Assembly (NCBI RefSeq): GCF_000698595.1
Contig: NZ_JFHC01000025.1
Coordinates: 39,089 to 103,088 of the forward strand
DNA from: Caballeronia glathei
GTDB taxonomy: Bacteria; Pseudomonadota; Gammaproteobacteria; Burkholderiales; Burkholderiaceae
DNA length: 64,000 nt
Direction: 5' to 3'
The notes below the pieces were generated by a model. That model was not told the DNA's origin. It worked only from the letters and a program-made list of their open reading frames with translations, and ran no database searches. The translations under genes and the position numbers were made by a program. Positions 39,929-48,827 of the stretch are shown here, in pieces; position 1 is the stretch's first letter; each line of letters starts with the position of its first letter.

Positions 39929-40449
39929 TGCGTTCTCTCTCAGGTCCCGAAGCCTTTCAGGCTCTCCATTGCCTCCGAAGCCGCCGTCCGCGCGTGAAGC
40001 CGTCGCTGCGCCCCGGGCACGGTTCCGATTTCACGGCCGTTTCCGGCGCCCCATTTGTGGGTTGAATATATCAGCGGCCCGGCGCCGCTGCGTTTGGGCG
40101 GGCGCTTTACGACTAGTCTTCGGCGCGAAACGACAGGCGCCTGTGTGCGGCGCGCCACGCTCGACGCCCATGCGCGATACCCGCTGCGTTCTGGTGTGAC
40201 CAATGGCCGCCAACGACGGCATGTTGGCGGATCGAAGGGGATTTCCGGGCCGAAGATTCAAGTGCCGGAAACGGCGAGACCGACGCATTCTCGCGATGAG
40301 CGTGCGCGCCAGGATTCGGGACAGCAAGGCTTGTGGCATCCGGCCCGTGGCCAGCGGGCCCGCAATAAACAGGTCCTTCATTCGAGCGCGAATGCTGCAC
40401 TTGCGTGAGGACCGCGATCAGACAAGACCTTCGCAGAAGGGGGAAGGCC
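39929..40449. promoter_or_regulatory. Divergent intergenic region, wzy / acyltransferase
   Basis: 521 bp between opposite starts. It contains the inverted repeat CCGCCAAC / GTTGGCGG (40207-40214 and 40223-40230, 8-base spacer), which could be an operator or a hairpin. An AT-rich patch lies at 40060-40075. Open frames here have no ribosome sites and no family likeness, so no gene is called. Confidence 0.5.
40207..40230. promoter_or_regulatory. 8-bp inverted repeat, candidate operator
   Basis: CCGCCAAC and GTTGGCGG face each other over 8 bases, in the divergent promoter region between the polymerase and acyltransferase genes, about 220 bp upstream of the latter. Confidence 0.3.
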
Positions 40450-41592
40450 ATGAGCTTGTTCGGCGCGACACGCGTGCAGGGACCCAATCGATCGATCGAA
40501 CTCGATTTCATCCGGGGACTCGCAATCATCGCAGTGATGGGCTTTCACTTCCATTCGTATCCGACCGGCAGCGCGTTCATCGCGGCGATCGAATTTCCGC
40601 TCAAGAGCTTCGGACACGAAGGCGTCAACCTGTTCTTCACGCTGTCGGGCTTTCTCGTCGGCGGGCTGCTGCTCAAGCAGTACGCGCAGGACGGGCGCAT
40701 CGACGCGGGACGCTTCATCGTGCGGCGGATGTTCAAGATCTGGCCCGCCTACTACGTGCTGATCCTCTTCCATGTGTTCGCGGGCCGCCATCCGGCGAGC
40801 AGTTTTCTCGTGCAGAACCTGACGCACATGCAGAACTATTTCGGCTCGTCGATCGCGCAGACGTGGAGCCTCGCCGTGGAGGAGCATTTCTATCTGTTCC
40901 TGCCGGTGCTGCTGATCCTGTTCGCGCGGTTGCGGCTGCGCGCCAACGCGATTCTCGGCATCCTCTTCGCGATCTGCGCGCTCGTCCTCGTCGTGCGCAC
41001 GGCCGCCGTCTCGGGCGGAGACCTGCAGGGAACGTTCTTCTACACGCAATACCGCATCGACAGCCTGCTGTTCGGCGTGATCCTCGCGGGCGTGTACTGG
41101 CTCAAGCCCGCGGCCTATCGCTGGATCGCGGCGAAGAAGAAGACGCTCGTCGCGATCGTGGTTGCGCTCGTCGCATGGATCTCGTTCGGCACGCAGAACC
41201 TGGCGCTCGACCAGAGCATCGGCTACACGATTCAGGCAATCGGCTTCTGCGCGCTCATCGTGCTCACGCTGGAGTATTCGGGCGCGATCCGCACGTCGAT
41301 GATCTATCGGGCGATCGGCTGGATCGGCCTCTATTCGTACGGCATCTACCTGTGGCATTCGCTCGCGCTCGCGCCGGGCGACATGCTGATCCGCAAGGCG
41401 GCGGCGATGGGGCTGCCGGCCATCCCGTCATGGGGCGTCATCATGGCGGCGCAGTTCGCCATTGCGATCATCGTGGGGTATGTCACCACGCGCGCAGTGG
41501 AGTTTCCGTTCCTGCGCATGCGCGACGCGTTCTTTCCGGCGAAGCGCAAGGGCACGATCGACGTGCCCGCCGTGGGGGGCCAGGCGTCGTGA
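40450..41592 (+). CDS. Membrane O-acyltransferase, acyltransferase-3 family
   Basis: 380-residue multi-spanning protein. It starts NRSIELDFIRGLAIIAVMGFHFHSYP (conserved Arg and His), then GVNLFFTLSGFLVGGLLLK, RRMFKIWPAYYVLI and SLAVEEHFYLFLPVLL, all typical of the family; about ten hydrophobic segments follow. The ATG at 40450 has a strong AGGGGGAAGG ribosome site, so it is chosen over an upstream start at 40405. It is the third such protein in the window and probably acylates the polymer of the second locus. Acyl group and site are unknown. Confidence 0.88.
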   Translation: MSLFGATRVQGPNRSIELDFIRGLAIIAVMGFHFHSYPTGSAFIAAIEFPLKSFGHEGVNLFFTLSGFLVGGLLLKQYAQDGRIDAGRFIVRRMFKIWPAYYVLILFHVFAGRHPASSFLVQNLTHMQNYFGSSIAQTWSLAVEEHFYLFLPVLLILFARLRLRANAILGILFAICALVLVVRTAAVSGGDLQGTFFYTQYRIDSLLFGVILAGVYWLKPAAYRWIAAKKKTLVAIVVALVAWISFGTQNLALDQSIGYTIQAIGFCALIVLTLEYSGAIRTSMIYRAIGWIGLYSYGIYLWHSLALAPGDMLIRKAAAMGLPAIPSWGVIMAAQFAIAIIVGYVTTRAVEFPFLRMRDAFFPAKRKGTIDVPAVGGQAS

Positions 41593-41662
41593 GGGACGCG
41601 GCTGTCTGACTTCCGGGTAACGAACGCGTTCGGGAAGGAGTTCCGCGGCGGCGCCGCGGCGC

Positions 41663-42952
41663 TCAGGCGATGACCTGCTTGAGCGTCTGCCTGAGCGTCT
41701 GCTTGAACTGGCCGAGCGTGTTGCGCTCGAGCAGATGCCGCCCTTCGGGCAGCGGCTCGCGCGGGCCAGCGAGCACGCGGTCGAGCGCGCCGTTGATCGC
41801 CGCAGCCGAGAGGTCGTCGATCACCGGGCCCAGTTCCCCCGTGCGGCAGAACCAGCCGATGAGTCCGTCGGCTGTCGCGATCACGGGCTTGCCGAAGCGA
41901 TACGCCTGCACGAGCACGCCGCTCATGCCGTAGTGCCCCTTGTAGCCGAGCCACACCGCGTCGCAGGCGGAGAAAAGATCGAGTTCCGTTTCGCCCGATA
42001 TGAAGCGGTCCATCACGACAGGCGCGGGGACGAGCTTCGCCACCGCCTCGCGCAGCGGCCCGCGCACGTCCTCGTCCTGCGCGCCCGCGATCACGAGCGT
42101 CGGCGCATGCGCATCGCCCGGGCGGGCCGCGAGCGCGCACGCCAGTTCGAAGACGCCCTTGCGAGCGGTGATCGCGCCGTATACGAGCACGTGCCTGCCT
42201 TCGCCCAGGCCGAGCCGCGCCTTCGCGAGCGCTGGTTCGGCGGCGCATGCATCGGGAAACGGATCGGCGAGATAGTCGATCGCCGCATCCCGTGGCGCGC
42301 GACCGGCATGGCCGCGCGCGATGGCCGACCACCACTCGGTGAGCGTCGGGTCGATGGTGAGGAGCGTCCTGAGTCCGGCCGTGCGGATTGCGCGCACGAA
42401 GAGCCGCGCCTTGAGCGCATTGACGAGCGGCCGCCGCGGCGCCTTCACGCCCACCTCGCAATGATGAAAGTTCGAGCGCATCGTGATGCCGACCCATGGC
42501 GTCGAGCCGAACGGCGACCCCAGAAACGGCAGCGCGAGAAAGAAATAGTCGACGTACGGCACGACCACGAGCGCGACGGACCGATCACGGCTGACGACGC
42601 GAAACGCGTGCCGGAAATCCTGATGAAACCGCACATAGCTGATGGACGACAAACCCCGCCGGCTCGTGCGAGCCGGCGGAGCGACGAGCGCGATCTCCAG
42701 CTGCGGCCGCGCCCCGCCACGGATTGCCTCGACGAGCGGATGGCCGGCGTTGGCCGGCGACGTCACGATCACGCAGCGATAGCCGGCCTCCACGTAGGCA
42801 TGCGCCGCCCATTCGGCGTAACGCCAGCGATGGCCGCTGAAATCGGGCTCGATGATGAGAACGGTGTCCTCTGGCATCGCGTCGGTGGCGTCCGTGGTGT
42901 CCATGGCATCCGTCATGTCGATGACAATGTGCATACAAATCAACACTAGCAT
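41663..42952 (-). CDS. Glycosyltransferase (GT-B fold), start uncertain
   Basis: 429 residues from the ATG at 42952, which follows GAGGGGG closely; starts at 42934, 42916 and 42877 are also possible, the last giving the plain opening MPEDTVLIIEPDFSGHRWRY. Between them the N-terminus is a short repeat of Met, Thr, Asp and Ala (MTDAMDTTDATDAM), encoded by repeated DNA. The donor half has VLVYGAITARKGVFELACAL, FSACDAVWLGYKGHYGMSGVLVQAYRFGKPVIAT and a family-4-like end. The C-terminus repeats QTL (FKQTLRQTLKQ). It is a single leftward gene in the EPS locus; sugar donor unknown. Confidence 0.8.
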   Translation of the reverse strand: MLVLICMHIVIDMTDAMDTTDATDAMPEDTVLIIEPDFSGHRWRYAEWAAHAYVEAGYRCVIVTSPANAGHPLVEAIRGGARPQLEIALVAPPARTSRRGLSSISYVRFHQDFRHAFRVVSRDRSVALVVVPYVDYFFLALPFLGSPFGSTPWVGITMRSNFHHCEVGVKAPRRPLVNALKARLFVRAIRTAGLRTLLTIDPTLTEWWSAIARGHAGRAPRDAAIDYLADPFPDACAAEPALAKARLGLGEGRHVLVYGAITARKGVFELACALAARPGDAHAPTLVIAGAQDEDVRGPLREAVAKLVPAPVVMDRFISGETELDLFSACDAVWLGYKGHYGMSGVLVQAYRFGKPVIATADGLIGWFCRTGELGPVIDDLSAAAINGALDRVLAGPREPLPEGRHLLERNTLGQFKQTLRQTLKQVIA

Positions 42953-43225
42953 CGCCCCCTCGCACACGGCCGCCAATGTCCAGCGTTTTTCGGGCGTTGC
43001 CTGCGCGTCGCGCGCATCGGGCCGATTTCGACTACGCGTTGGCGTCCGCATCGCGCACGGCCACGGTACCTTTTGCTGACTTGTGCTATCAACAGACGCA
43101 TGGCGCCGGGCGTGGCAGCCCGCGGTGCGCAAGCGTTCTTTCAGCGCGTACGGCGAGCATGGGCCGTGCGCGCGAGGCGCGGAGCGCCGCGTTTTTCGCA
43201 ACGTCCAGCAGCGCGGGGAAGTTCA
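42953..43225. promoter_or_regulatory. Divergent region between a glycosyltransferase and the second flippase
   Basis: 273 bp, assigned on the basis of the chosen starts. It carries a purine-rich ribosome site at each end (GAGGGGG leftward, GGGGAAG rightward). No consensus promoter or operator was recognised. Confidence 0.4.
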
Positions 43226-44473
43226 GTGAGATCAGTCCGGCTACCGTTTTTTCCGGCGCGTGCCCGCTTCGATCACGATGCGGCGTTCTGGGTGCTGCTG
43301 CAACAGGTGGTGGTGCGCGGCCTCGTCGCGGTCAAGTTTCTAGCGATCGGCCGCATTCTCGGGCCCGAGGCGATCGGCGCCGTGAGCGTGGCCCTGCTCG
43401 CGGTGGCGATCGCAGAATCACTTTCCGACACCGGACTCGCGCAAGCCGTCGTGCAGGGCAACGAAGTGCCGAGCCATAGCGAACTGGGCGCCGTATGGAC
43501 GACGCTCGCCGCGCGCGGTGCGCTGATCGGATTGCTGCTCGCCGCGCTCGCCCCGTTCATGGGCAGCCAGTTTCACCTGAGCGGCTCGATCGGGCTGCTC
43601 CTTGCCGCTGCTGCGCTGCCGCTCGTGCGCGGGGTCGCGTCGCCCGCATATTTCATCGTGACGCGTCAGCGCGGCTTCCAGAAGATCGCGGGCATCGAGA
43701 CATCAGCGGCGTTCGCGGACTGTGCGATCGGTCTCGTGTGCGCGCTCGCCGGCGCGGGCGCCTACTCCGTGCTGATCGGCCTCATCGCGGGCGACATGCT
43801 CAAAACCACGCTCACCTGGACCACCATGTCGCCGCGCCCGCCGCTCAGGCCTTCGTTCGCAGGCATCGGGCACTACGTGAATTTCAGCCGCTGGATCTGG
43901 GCGGGCAGTGTCGTCAATCTTCTGCTGAATCAGTTCGACAAGGTGATCGTTGCGAAGCTGCTCGGGCCGCTGCAACTGGGCGCGTACCAGATGTCGTCGA
44001 AGCTCGCGCAGATGCTGCTCGCCGACGCCGCCATCGCGATGTCGCAGTACCTCTTTCCCACGTTCTCCGAGCATCACCGCAAGGACGTGCACGCGGCGCG
44101 GCGCCTTTTTTACCGCTATCTCGTGCTTGCGGCGATCGGCCTTGCGCTGTTCGTGATCGTGCTGCGCCTCGCCGCGCAGCCGCTTTTCGAACTCGTGCTC
44201 GGACCGGCCTGGTTGCCCGCCGTGCCGCTCTTCAGGATCTTCGTGATCAACATGGCGATCGGCGCGGTGATCGCGGTCCTGGTGTCGTGGCTGCGCGCGA
44301 TCGGACTGCCGAAAGTCGCGACGCACGCCTCGATCATCCAGGCGGCCGTGCTGTGCGTGACCGTGCCCGTCGCGATGCATCTGTGGGGCGTGACCGGCAT
44401 CGCCTGGGCGATGACCCTCGGACTCGGATCGGCTGCGGGCTGGATGCTCTTTCGTATCGTCAGGGAGGCGTGA
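43226..44473 (+). CDS. wzx: Polysaccharide flippase (Wzx) of the second EPS locus
   Basis: 415 residues from a GTG at 43226, chosen because GGGGAAG lies about 5 bases upstream and the protein then begins a few residues before the first membrane segment; an ATG at 43073 would add a basic, unstructured 51-residue tail. It has about 12 hydrophobic segments and the family opening AAFWVLLQQVVVRGLVAVKFLAIGRILGPEAIGAVSVAL, like the WzxC/lipopolysaccharide-transport group, plus NQFDKVIVAKLLGPLQLGAYQMSSKLAQ. It should flip the second locus's lipid-linked unit. It overlaps the next glycosyltransferase by one base (TGATG). Confidence 0.88.
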   Translation: MRSVRLPFFPARARFDHDAAFWVLLQQVVVRGLVAVKFLAIGRILGPEAIGAVSVALLAVAIAESLSDTGLAQAVVQGNEVPSHSELGAVWTTLAARGALIGLLLAALAPFMGSQFHLSGSIGLLLAAAALPLVRGVASPAYFIVTRQRGFQKIAGIETSAAFADCAIGLVCALAGAGAYSVLIGLIAGDMLKTTLTWTTMSPRPPLRPSFAGIGHYVNFSRWIWAGSVVNLLLNQFDKVIVAKLLGPLQLGAYQMSSKLAQMLLADAAIAMSQYLFPTFSEHHRKDVHAARRLFYRYLVLAAIGLALFVIVLRLAAQPLFELVLGPAWLPAVPLFRIFVINMAIGAVIAVLVSWLRAIGLPKVATHASIIQAAVLCVTVPVAMHLWGVTGIAWAMTLGLGSAAGWMLFRIVREA

Positions 44474-45552
44474 TGCGCATACTTCACCTCGTTCTCGCAC
44501 CGCGCCTTTCAGGCGCCGAAGTGCTGGCGAAGGATCTTGCGATACATCAGCAAAAGAGCGGGGAGACAGTGGGCATCGCGGCGCTCACGCCGCAGCACGA
44601 CGACTTCGCCGCGCTTCACGGCGAGCTGGTCGCGAGCGGCGTGGAGTGTCTTTTTCCGCAGCGCATGTACGGCCGCTTCGGCAAGCTGTGGAATCTTTAC
44701 CGCACGCTCAGGCGCTATCGTGCCGACGTGGTCTTCGCGCACGCGACCATTCCCGCGTTCTACGCACGGGCGTTGCCGCTCGCGGTGCCCGTCGTCTACG
44801 TGATGCATTCCGCGACCAACGATTTCGAGCGCGATCTCTTTCGGCGCGTCGAGCGCGTGCTGTCGAGGCGCGCGCGGGCGGTGATCGCGGTGTCGCCGGC
44901 CAATATCGACGATTACGTCGGTGCGGTCGGCCGCCACCCTTCGATGACCCTCATCCCGAACGGCGTCGACATGGCGCGCTTCGCGAGCCGTGCGTACGAG
45001 GCGATCGAAGGACGTGCGCAGATCGTGCAGATCGGCCGCTATACGTCGGTGAAGAACCAGCTTTCGACGGTGCATGCGTTCGAGCGCGTCGTCGAGCGTG
45101 AGCCGCTGGCGCGGCTTCTCCTGTGCGGCGTGATCGAGGACCCGGCGTACCACGCGGCCGTGGGCGATCTGGTCGAGAAGCTCGGCCTGTCGGAGCGGGT
45201 GAGCCTGCAGGGGCCGCGTTCGGATGTCGCCGATCTCCTTCACGCGTCGAACGTGTTCGCGATGCCGTCGCGTTCCGAGGGCCACAGCATCGCGTTTCTG
45301 GAGGCGCTCGCCTCGGGCGTGCCGGTTGTCGCGAGCACGATTCGCCCGTTTGGCTTCGCCGCCGATTTTCCCGGCGTGCGCCTCTGCGATCCCGACGACA
45401 CCGCCGCCTACGCGGACGCGCTCGTCACCGCGCTGCACGAGCCGCGCTCGCAGCGGCCGCTCGGCGGGCTGACGCTCGCGGATACGGCCGCACGCTATCT
45501 GGCGGTCGCGCACGAGGTGACGCATCGCATGGCGCGCGCGGCACCGGCCTGA
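44473..45552 (+). CDS. Family-4 glycosyltransferase
   Basis: 359 residues. The ATG overlaps the flippase stop (TGATG) and has AGGGAGG 5 bases upstream. Opening MRILHLVLAPRLSGAEVLAKDLAIHQ is the usual acceptor-side strand. Donor-side motifs are IVQIGRYTSVKNQLSTVHAFERV, LLLCGVIEDPAYHAAV and the EX7E-type site RSEGHSIAFLEALASGVPVVAS. It ends the second locus and is followed by an intrinsic terminator at 45583-45607. It presumably adds one sugar to the repeat unit. Confidence 0.88.
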   Translation: MRILHLVLAPRLSGAEVLAKDLAIHQQKSGETVGIAALTPQHDDFAALHGELVASGVECLFPQRMYGRFGKLWNLYRTLRRYRADVVFAHATIPAFYARALPLAVPVVYVMHSATNDFERDLFRRVERVLSRRARAVIAVSPANIDDYVGAVGRHPSMTLIPNGVDMARFASRAYEAIEGRAQIVQIGRYTSVKNQLSTVHAFERVVEREPLARLLLCGVIEDPAYHAAVGDLVEKLGLSERVSLQGPRSDVADLLHASNVFAMPSRSEGHSIAFLEALASGVPVVASTIRPFGFAADFPGVRLCDPDDTAAYADALVTALHEPRSQRPLGGLTLADTAARYLAVAHEVTHRMARAAPA

Positions 45553-45855
45553 GCGGATCGTCCCGCACGCGCAAAAGGAAAGCGGGCCGCTGTGGCCCGT
45601 TTTTTTTCGGTTCGTCGCGCAAGACCAGCCGCTTCGCCCCTTTTTTTCTGGGGTACAGTGCGAATCGACTCCTCACAAGCGGAGCGGGAAGGCAGCAACC
45701 TCGCTTCGTCACACAAGCATTTCACACTTCCCATGGCGGGCGCCACCGCGCCGGTGCAGTAGCCGGCGCGGCCGCCGATCCGGGTCTTTTGCGCGCGTGC
45801 CGGGCCCGGACGCTGGCGCGCCTATCAACGTTGCAACCTCCAAGGAGCCTGTACG
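45553..45855. other. Intergenic region with terminator, upstream of the hydrolase gene
   Basis: 303 bp. It begins with the terminator of the EPS locus (45583-45607), then a second T-rich stretch at 45644-45651 and the likely promoter of the hydrolase. No gene is seen. Confidence 0.5.
45583..45607 (+). terminator. Intrinsic terminator of the second EPS locus
   Basis: Stem CGGGCC / GGCCCG with loop GCTGT, followed by eight T residues (45600-45607). It lies 31 bp after the last glycosyltransferase gene. Confidence 0.9.
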
Positions 45856-46677
45856 ATGAACACGATCAAAACGAAAGACGGCACCGAGATCTATTACAAG
45901 GACTGGGGCAGCGGCAAGCCGGTGGTGTTCTCCCACGGGTGGCCGCTCGATGCCGACGCCTGGGACGCGCAGATGCTCTTTCTGTCGCTTGCGGGTTATC
46001 GCGTGATCGCGCACGACCGGCGCGGCCATGGCCGCTCCGGCCAGCCATCGGAAGGCAACGAGATGGACACCTACGCCGACGATCTCGCCGAGCTGCTCGA
46101 CACGCTCGACGTGAGCGGCGCGACGCTCGTCGGCCATTCCACGGGCGGCGGCGAAGTGGCGCACTACATCGGCCGGCACGGCACAAAGCGGGTCGCGAAG
46201 GCCGTGCTGATCGGCGCGGTGCCGCCGCTCATGCTCAAGACCGAGGCGAATCCGGGCGGCCTGCCGCTCGACGTGTTCGACGGCATCCGCGCGGGCGTCG
46301 CAGCGGGCCGCTCGCAGTTCTACAAGGACCTCGCGGTGCCGTTCTACGGCTTCAACCGGCCGGGCGCCAAGGTGTCGCAGGGCGTGATCGACGCGTTCTG
46401 GCTGCAGGGCATGCGAGGCGCGATGAAGGGCCAGTACGAATGCATCAGGCAGTTCTCGGAAGTGGACTACACCGAGGACCTGAAGAAGTTCGACGTGCCC
46501 ACGCTCTTCCTGCACGGCGACGACGACCAGATCGTGCCGATCGGCGCGGCGGCGGAACTGGCGTCGAAGATCGTGAAGGGCTCGACGCTGAAGGTGTATC
46601 CGGGCGGCCAGCACGGCATGTGCACCGTCGAGGCGGACAAGGTCAACGCGGACCTGCTCGCGTTCATCGAGTCGTAA
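45856..46677 (+). CDS. Alpha/beta hydrolase, non-heme chloroperoxidase/arylesterase type
   Basis: 273 residues, a normal length for this cofactor-free haloperoxidase/esterase group. Motifs are [16 protein letters not shown] (oxyanion region), [11 protein letters not shown], the nucleophile elbow GHSTGGGE with S95, the acid D222-D224 in HGDDDQIVP, and H253 in GGQHGM. No signal peptide is seen, so it is cytosolic. An AAGGAG ribosome site lies upstream of the ATG. It stands alone between two polysaccharide sets, with its own terminator, and is probably unrelated to them. The natural substrate is unknown. Confidence 0.92.
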   Translation: MNTIKTKDGTEIYYKDWGSGKPVVFSHGWPLDADAWDAQMLFLSLAGYRVIAHDRRGHGRSGQPSEGNEMDTYADDLAELLDTLDVSGATLVGHSTGGGEVAHYIGRHGTKRVAKAVLIGAVPPLMLKTEANPGGLPLDVFDGIRAGVAAGRSQFYKDLAVPFYGFNRPGAKVSQGVIDAFWLQGMRGAMKGQYECIRQFSEVDYTEDLKKFDVPTLFLHGDDDQIVPIGAAAELASKIVKGSTLKVYPGGQHGMCTVEADKVNADLLAFIES

Positions 46678-46712
46678 CGCGACAAACGAGGATCTCAGCG
46701 AAGACCGCGGCG

Positions 46713-46742
46713 AAGGCCGGCCTGGCGCCGGCCTTATTTTTT
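46713..46742 (+). terminator. Intrinsic terminator after the hydrolase gene
   Basis: Perfect 9-bp stem AAGGCCGGC / GCCGGCCTT with a 5-base loop, then ATTTTTT. The T-run overlaps the last codons of the leftward initiating transferase gene. Confidence 0.88.
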
Positions 46743-47843
46743 CAGCGGGTGCGGCCGGCGGAACACCATCCAGCGCGGCACCTTGAAGCGCACGATGCTG
46801 ATGTAGAGCCAGACGTAGGTGGCAGCGAACACCACCACGAAGCAGAACAGATGCACCGTGTGGCGCCAGAAGAGCGTCGCCGGGATCACGGCGACGAGGC
46901 ACAGGAGCCAGAGATAGGGCGAAGTCAGCGAATTGCGGCGCGTGAGCTCGCGCGCGTTCTGCGCGCCGACCGCCCAGCGCATCAGCCGCTTGTAGACGAG
47001 CATGTGCAGGTGCACGCCGTCGGGGATGCCCGGCGAGATGCCGCGAATGAATTTTTTCCGGTAGATCGAGAAACAGGTCTCGAAGATCGGGTACATGAAG
47101 AGCAGCACCGGATACCATGCCGAGACATCGCGGTTGCGCATGACGAGCATGATCGCCAGTTCGGCCAGCATGAAGCCGACGAAGTACGCGCCGCCGTCGC
47201 CGAGAAAGATCAGGCCGGCCGGAAAATTCCAGATGAAGAAGCCGATTACCGCGCCCATCATGATGAGCGACGCCGAGAGCACGATCGGGTCGTGCACCTG
47301 GAACGCCACATAGGCGAGCGACGCGAACATCATGACCGCGACCATCGAGGCGAGGCCGTTGAAGCCGTCGATGATGTTGATTGCATTGGCGAGCGCCGCC
47401 ACCGCGAGCACCGTCACCGCGCACGAAATCACCGCGTAGGAGAGGAGGAAGTCGAGCGGCGGCACGCTGATGCGCGTCACGGCGATATCGAGCAGGGCGT
47501 AGGCGAGCGCGGCCGCGGCCATCGTGCAGACGAGGCGCACGAGGGGCGTCACGCGCTTGGTCAGGTCTTCGATGAGGCCTGCGAGGAAGGCGGGCATTCC
47601 GCACGCGATGATCGCGAGAATGCCGGCGGAGACGGCCGGGTAGCTCCAGCGCAGCTGGATGGCAGAACAGGCGAGGCCGCACACGATGCCCACGCCGCCG
47701 ATGCGCGGCACGGGCCGCGCGTGGAATTTCTGCACGCCGGCGAGGTCGGTGTCGCCGAGGACTCCCTCGTGAAGATGCGCGAAGCGCACGATCAATAGCG
47801 TTACCAGAAGCGAAATCAGAAAAGCGAGCGCGAAACTGAGCAT
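46734..47843 (-). CDS. Undecaprenyl-phosphate sugar-1-phosphate transferase, MraY/WecA/WbpL family
   Basis: 369-residue membrane protein with about 11 hydrophobic segments. It has the family's cytosolic motifs: HARPVPRIGGVGI after the first segment, NAINIIDGFNGLASM with the metal-binding Asp, FLGDGGAYFVGF, and the C-terminal loop ISPGIPDGVHLHMLVYKR with the conserved His pattern. It should place GlcNAc-1-P or a related HexNAc-1-P on undecaprenyl phosphate, the first step of O-antigen or similar glycans. It is downstream (leftward) of galE and the glycosyltransferase/flippase run, but the palindromic repeat lies between, so co-transcription is uncertain. Confidence 0.92.
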   Translation of the reverse strand: MLSFALAFLISLLVTLLIVRFAHLHEGVLGDTDLAGVQKFHARPVPRIGGVGIVCGLACSAIQLRWSYPAVSAGILAIIACGMPAFLAGLIEDLTKRVTPLVRLVCTMAAAALAYALLDIAVTRISVPPLDFLLSYAVISCAVTVLAVAALANAINIIDGFNGLASMVAVMMFASLAYVAFQVHDPIVLSASLIMMGAVIGFFIWNFPAGLIFLGDGGAYFVGFMLAELAIMLVMRNRDVSAWYPVLLFMYPIFETCFSIYRKKFIRGISPGIPDGVHLHMLVYKRLMRWAVGAQNARELTRRNSLTSPYLWLLCLVAVIPATLFWRHTVHLFCFVVVFAATYVWLYISIVRFKVPRWMVFRRPHPLKK

Positions 47844-47934
47844 GAAGTAAGGACCTGGCGGTGCTCCGGCGGTGAGAGCCGTTTTTGATGTCGACGGTTT
47901 TTCGTTTGACGCGGACAGTATTGTAGTTCGTGGG

Positions 47935-48702
47935 GTGCTGGCGCTGGCGCTTGGGGTTGTGGGGTTTACGCCGTTTGATGCGCTTGTGCTCCTATGAAAC
48001 TTGCGTTGTTATTGGTCTATTCGCTTCGCCCCTGTGCGGGGCGGCAGTCACTTTCTTTGCTGCTGCAAAGAAAGTAACCAAAGAAAGCAGCTATTGGGTC
48101 AGCGGTGTTAGGAGGTGACCACGTTCGAGTCTTTCGGAGTGGCCCGGCCGTGGGAGTGTCCACCTCGGTACGTTGAGCGGATAGGTACGCGGACCCACTG
48201 TGCTATCGCACCCTCGAACGGAGTGGTAAGGCAGTCATACCTCCGTCCTCGCTTTGCTCGGACACAGGGTGCGCCACAACCGATCGCTTGACTCCGTTCC
48301 CACGACCATCCACCGCGTAGCGCGCGTTTCGCGCCCTACGCGCGCCCACCACCCGATTTACCCTTCGTCGGGCACGCAGTGCCGAGACGGATGAATGATT
48401 GCCTTGCCACTTCGTTTAAGGGCGCGATGCCGCGGTGGGTCCGCGTGCCAATCCGCCCGACGGACAGAGGTGGACACTCCCACGGCCGGGCCACGCTGAA
48501 TGAATCAAACGTGGTCACGTCCTCACGCCGCTGACCCAATAGCTGCTTTCTTTGGTTACTTTCTTTGCAGCAGCAAAGAAAGTGACTGCCGCCCCGCACA
48601 GGGGCGAAGCTAATAAACCAATATCAATGCAAGTTTCACAGAAGCGCAAGCGCATCAGACGGTTCAACAAGAAAAGCCCAACCCCAAGCGCCAGCGCCCA
48701 CC
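47935..48702. repeat. Large imperfect palindromic element, copy A
   Basis: The left arm (about 47935-48260) and right arm (about 48390-48702) are inverted copies of each other, with many point differences. Each arm contains a perfect hairpin core, ACTTTCTTTGC, loop TGCT, and its complement (48049-48074 on the left; 48558-48583 on the right), followed by an AACCAAAGAAAGCAGC stretch. The spacer has a separate hairpin (48315-48345, TAGCGCGCGTTTCGCGCCCTA region). A second copy lies at 63440-64000. No transposase frame is inside, so it is a non-autonomous repeat or a structured RNA/terminator module. Confidence 0.85.
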
Positions 48703-48808
48703 TTGTGCACAGGGGCGAAGCTACTAGACCAACAAGAAATCAAGTTTCATGGGAGCGCAGGCGCATCAGACGGTTCAACAAACCCCAACCCCAAGCGCCA
48801 GCGCCCCA
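48598..48808. repeat. Tandem direct duplication of the outer part of the palindromic element
   Basis: About 100 bp at 48598-48702 (CAGGGGCGAAGCTA... to ...CCAAGCGCCAGCGCCC) is repeated with several differences at 48710-48808, immediately before the end of galE. It shows that the element has been partly duplicated or inserted next to an older fragment. Confidence 0.75.
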
Positions 48809-48827
48809 TCGAGGGGGACAAAAAATC

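Larger units (their letters stand above)
47844..48827. other. Intergenic region filled by a large palindromic repeat
   Basis: 984 bp between the WecA-like gene and galE, both leftward. Almost all of it is the imperfect palindrome (47935-48702) and an extra direct copy of its outer part (48710-48808). Open frames within it are by-products of the repeat and are not called as genes. Confidence 0.75.

Noticed and set aside
37469..39997. An 842-codon + strand frame opposite the glycosyltransferase and wzy genes
   Set aside because: Composition is typical of antisense frames; the - strand proteins have membrane segments and catalytic motifs.
45709..47682. Long - strand frame covering the chloroperoxidase-like gene and part of the WecA-like gene
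   Set aside because: It overlaps two well-supported genes and reads through in the wrong frame of the latter.
48336..48599. Small frame in the palindromic element, with a counterpart at 63328-63879
   Set aside because: It is produced by the repeat sequence. Similar short hypothetical proteins from this element are probably annotation artefacts.
47935..48702. Insertion sequence
   Set aside because: There is no transposase frame and no terminal repeat/target-duplication pair that I could identify; the arms are inverted copies of the whole element.
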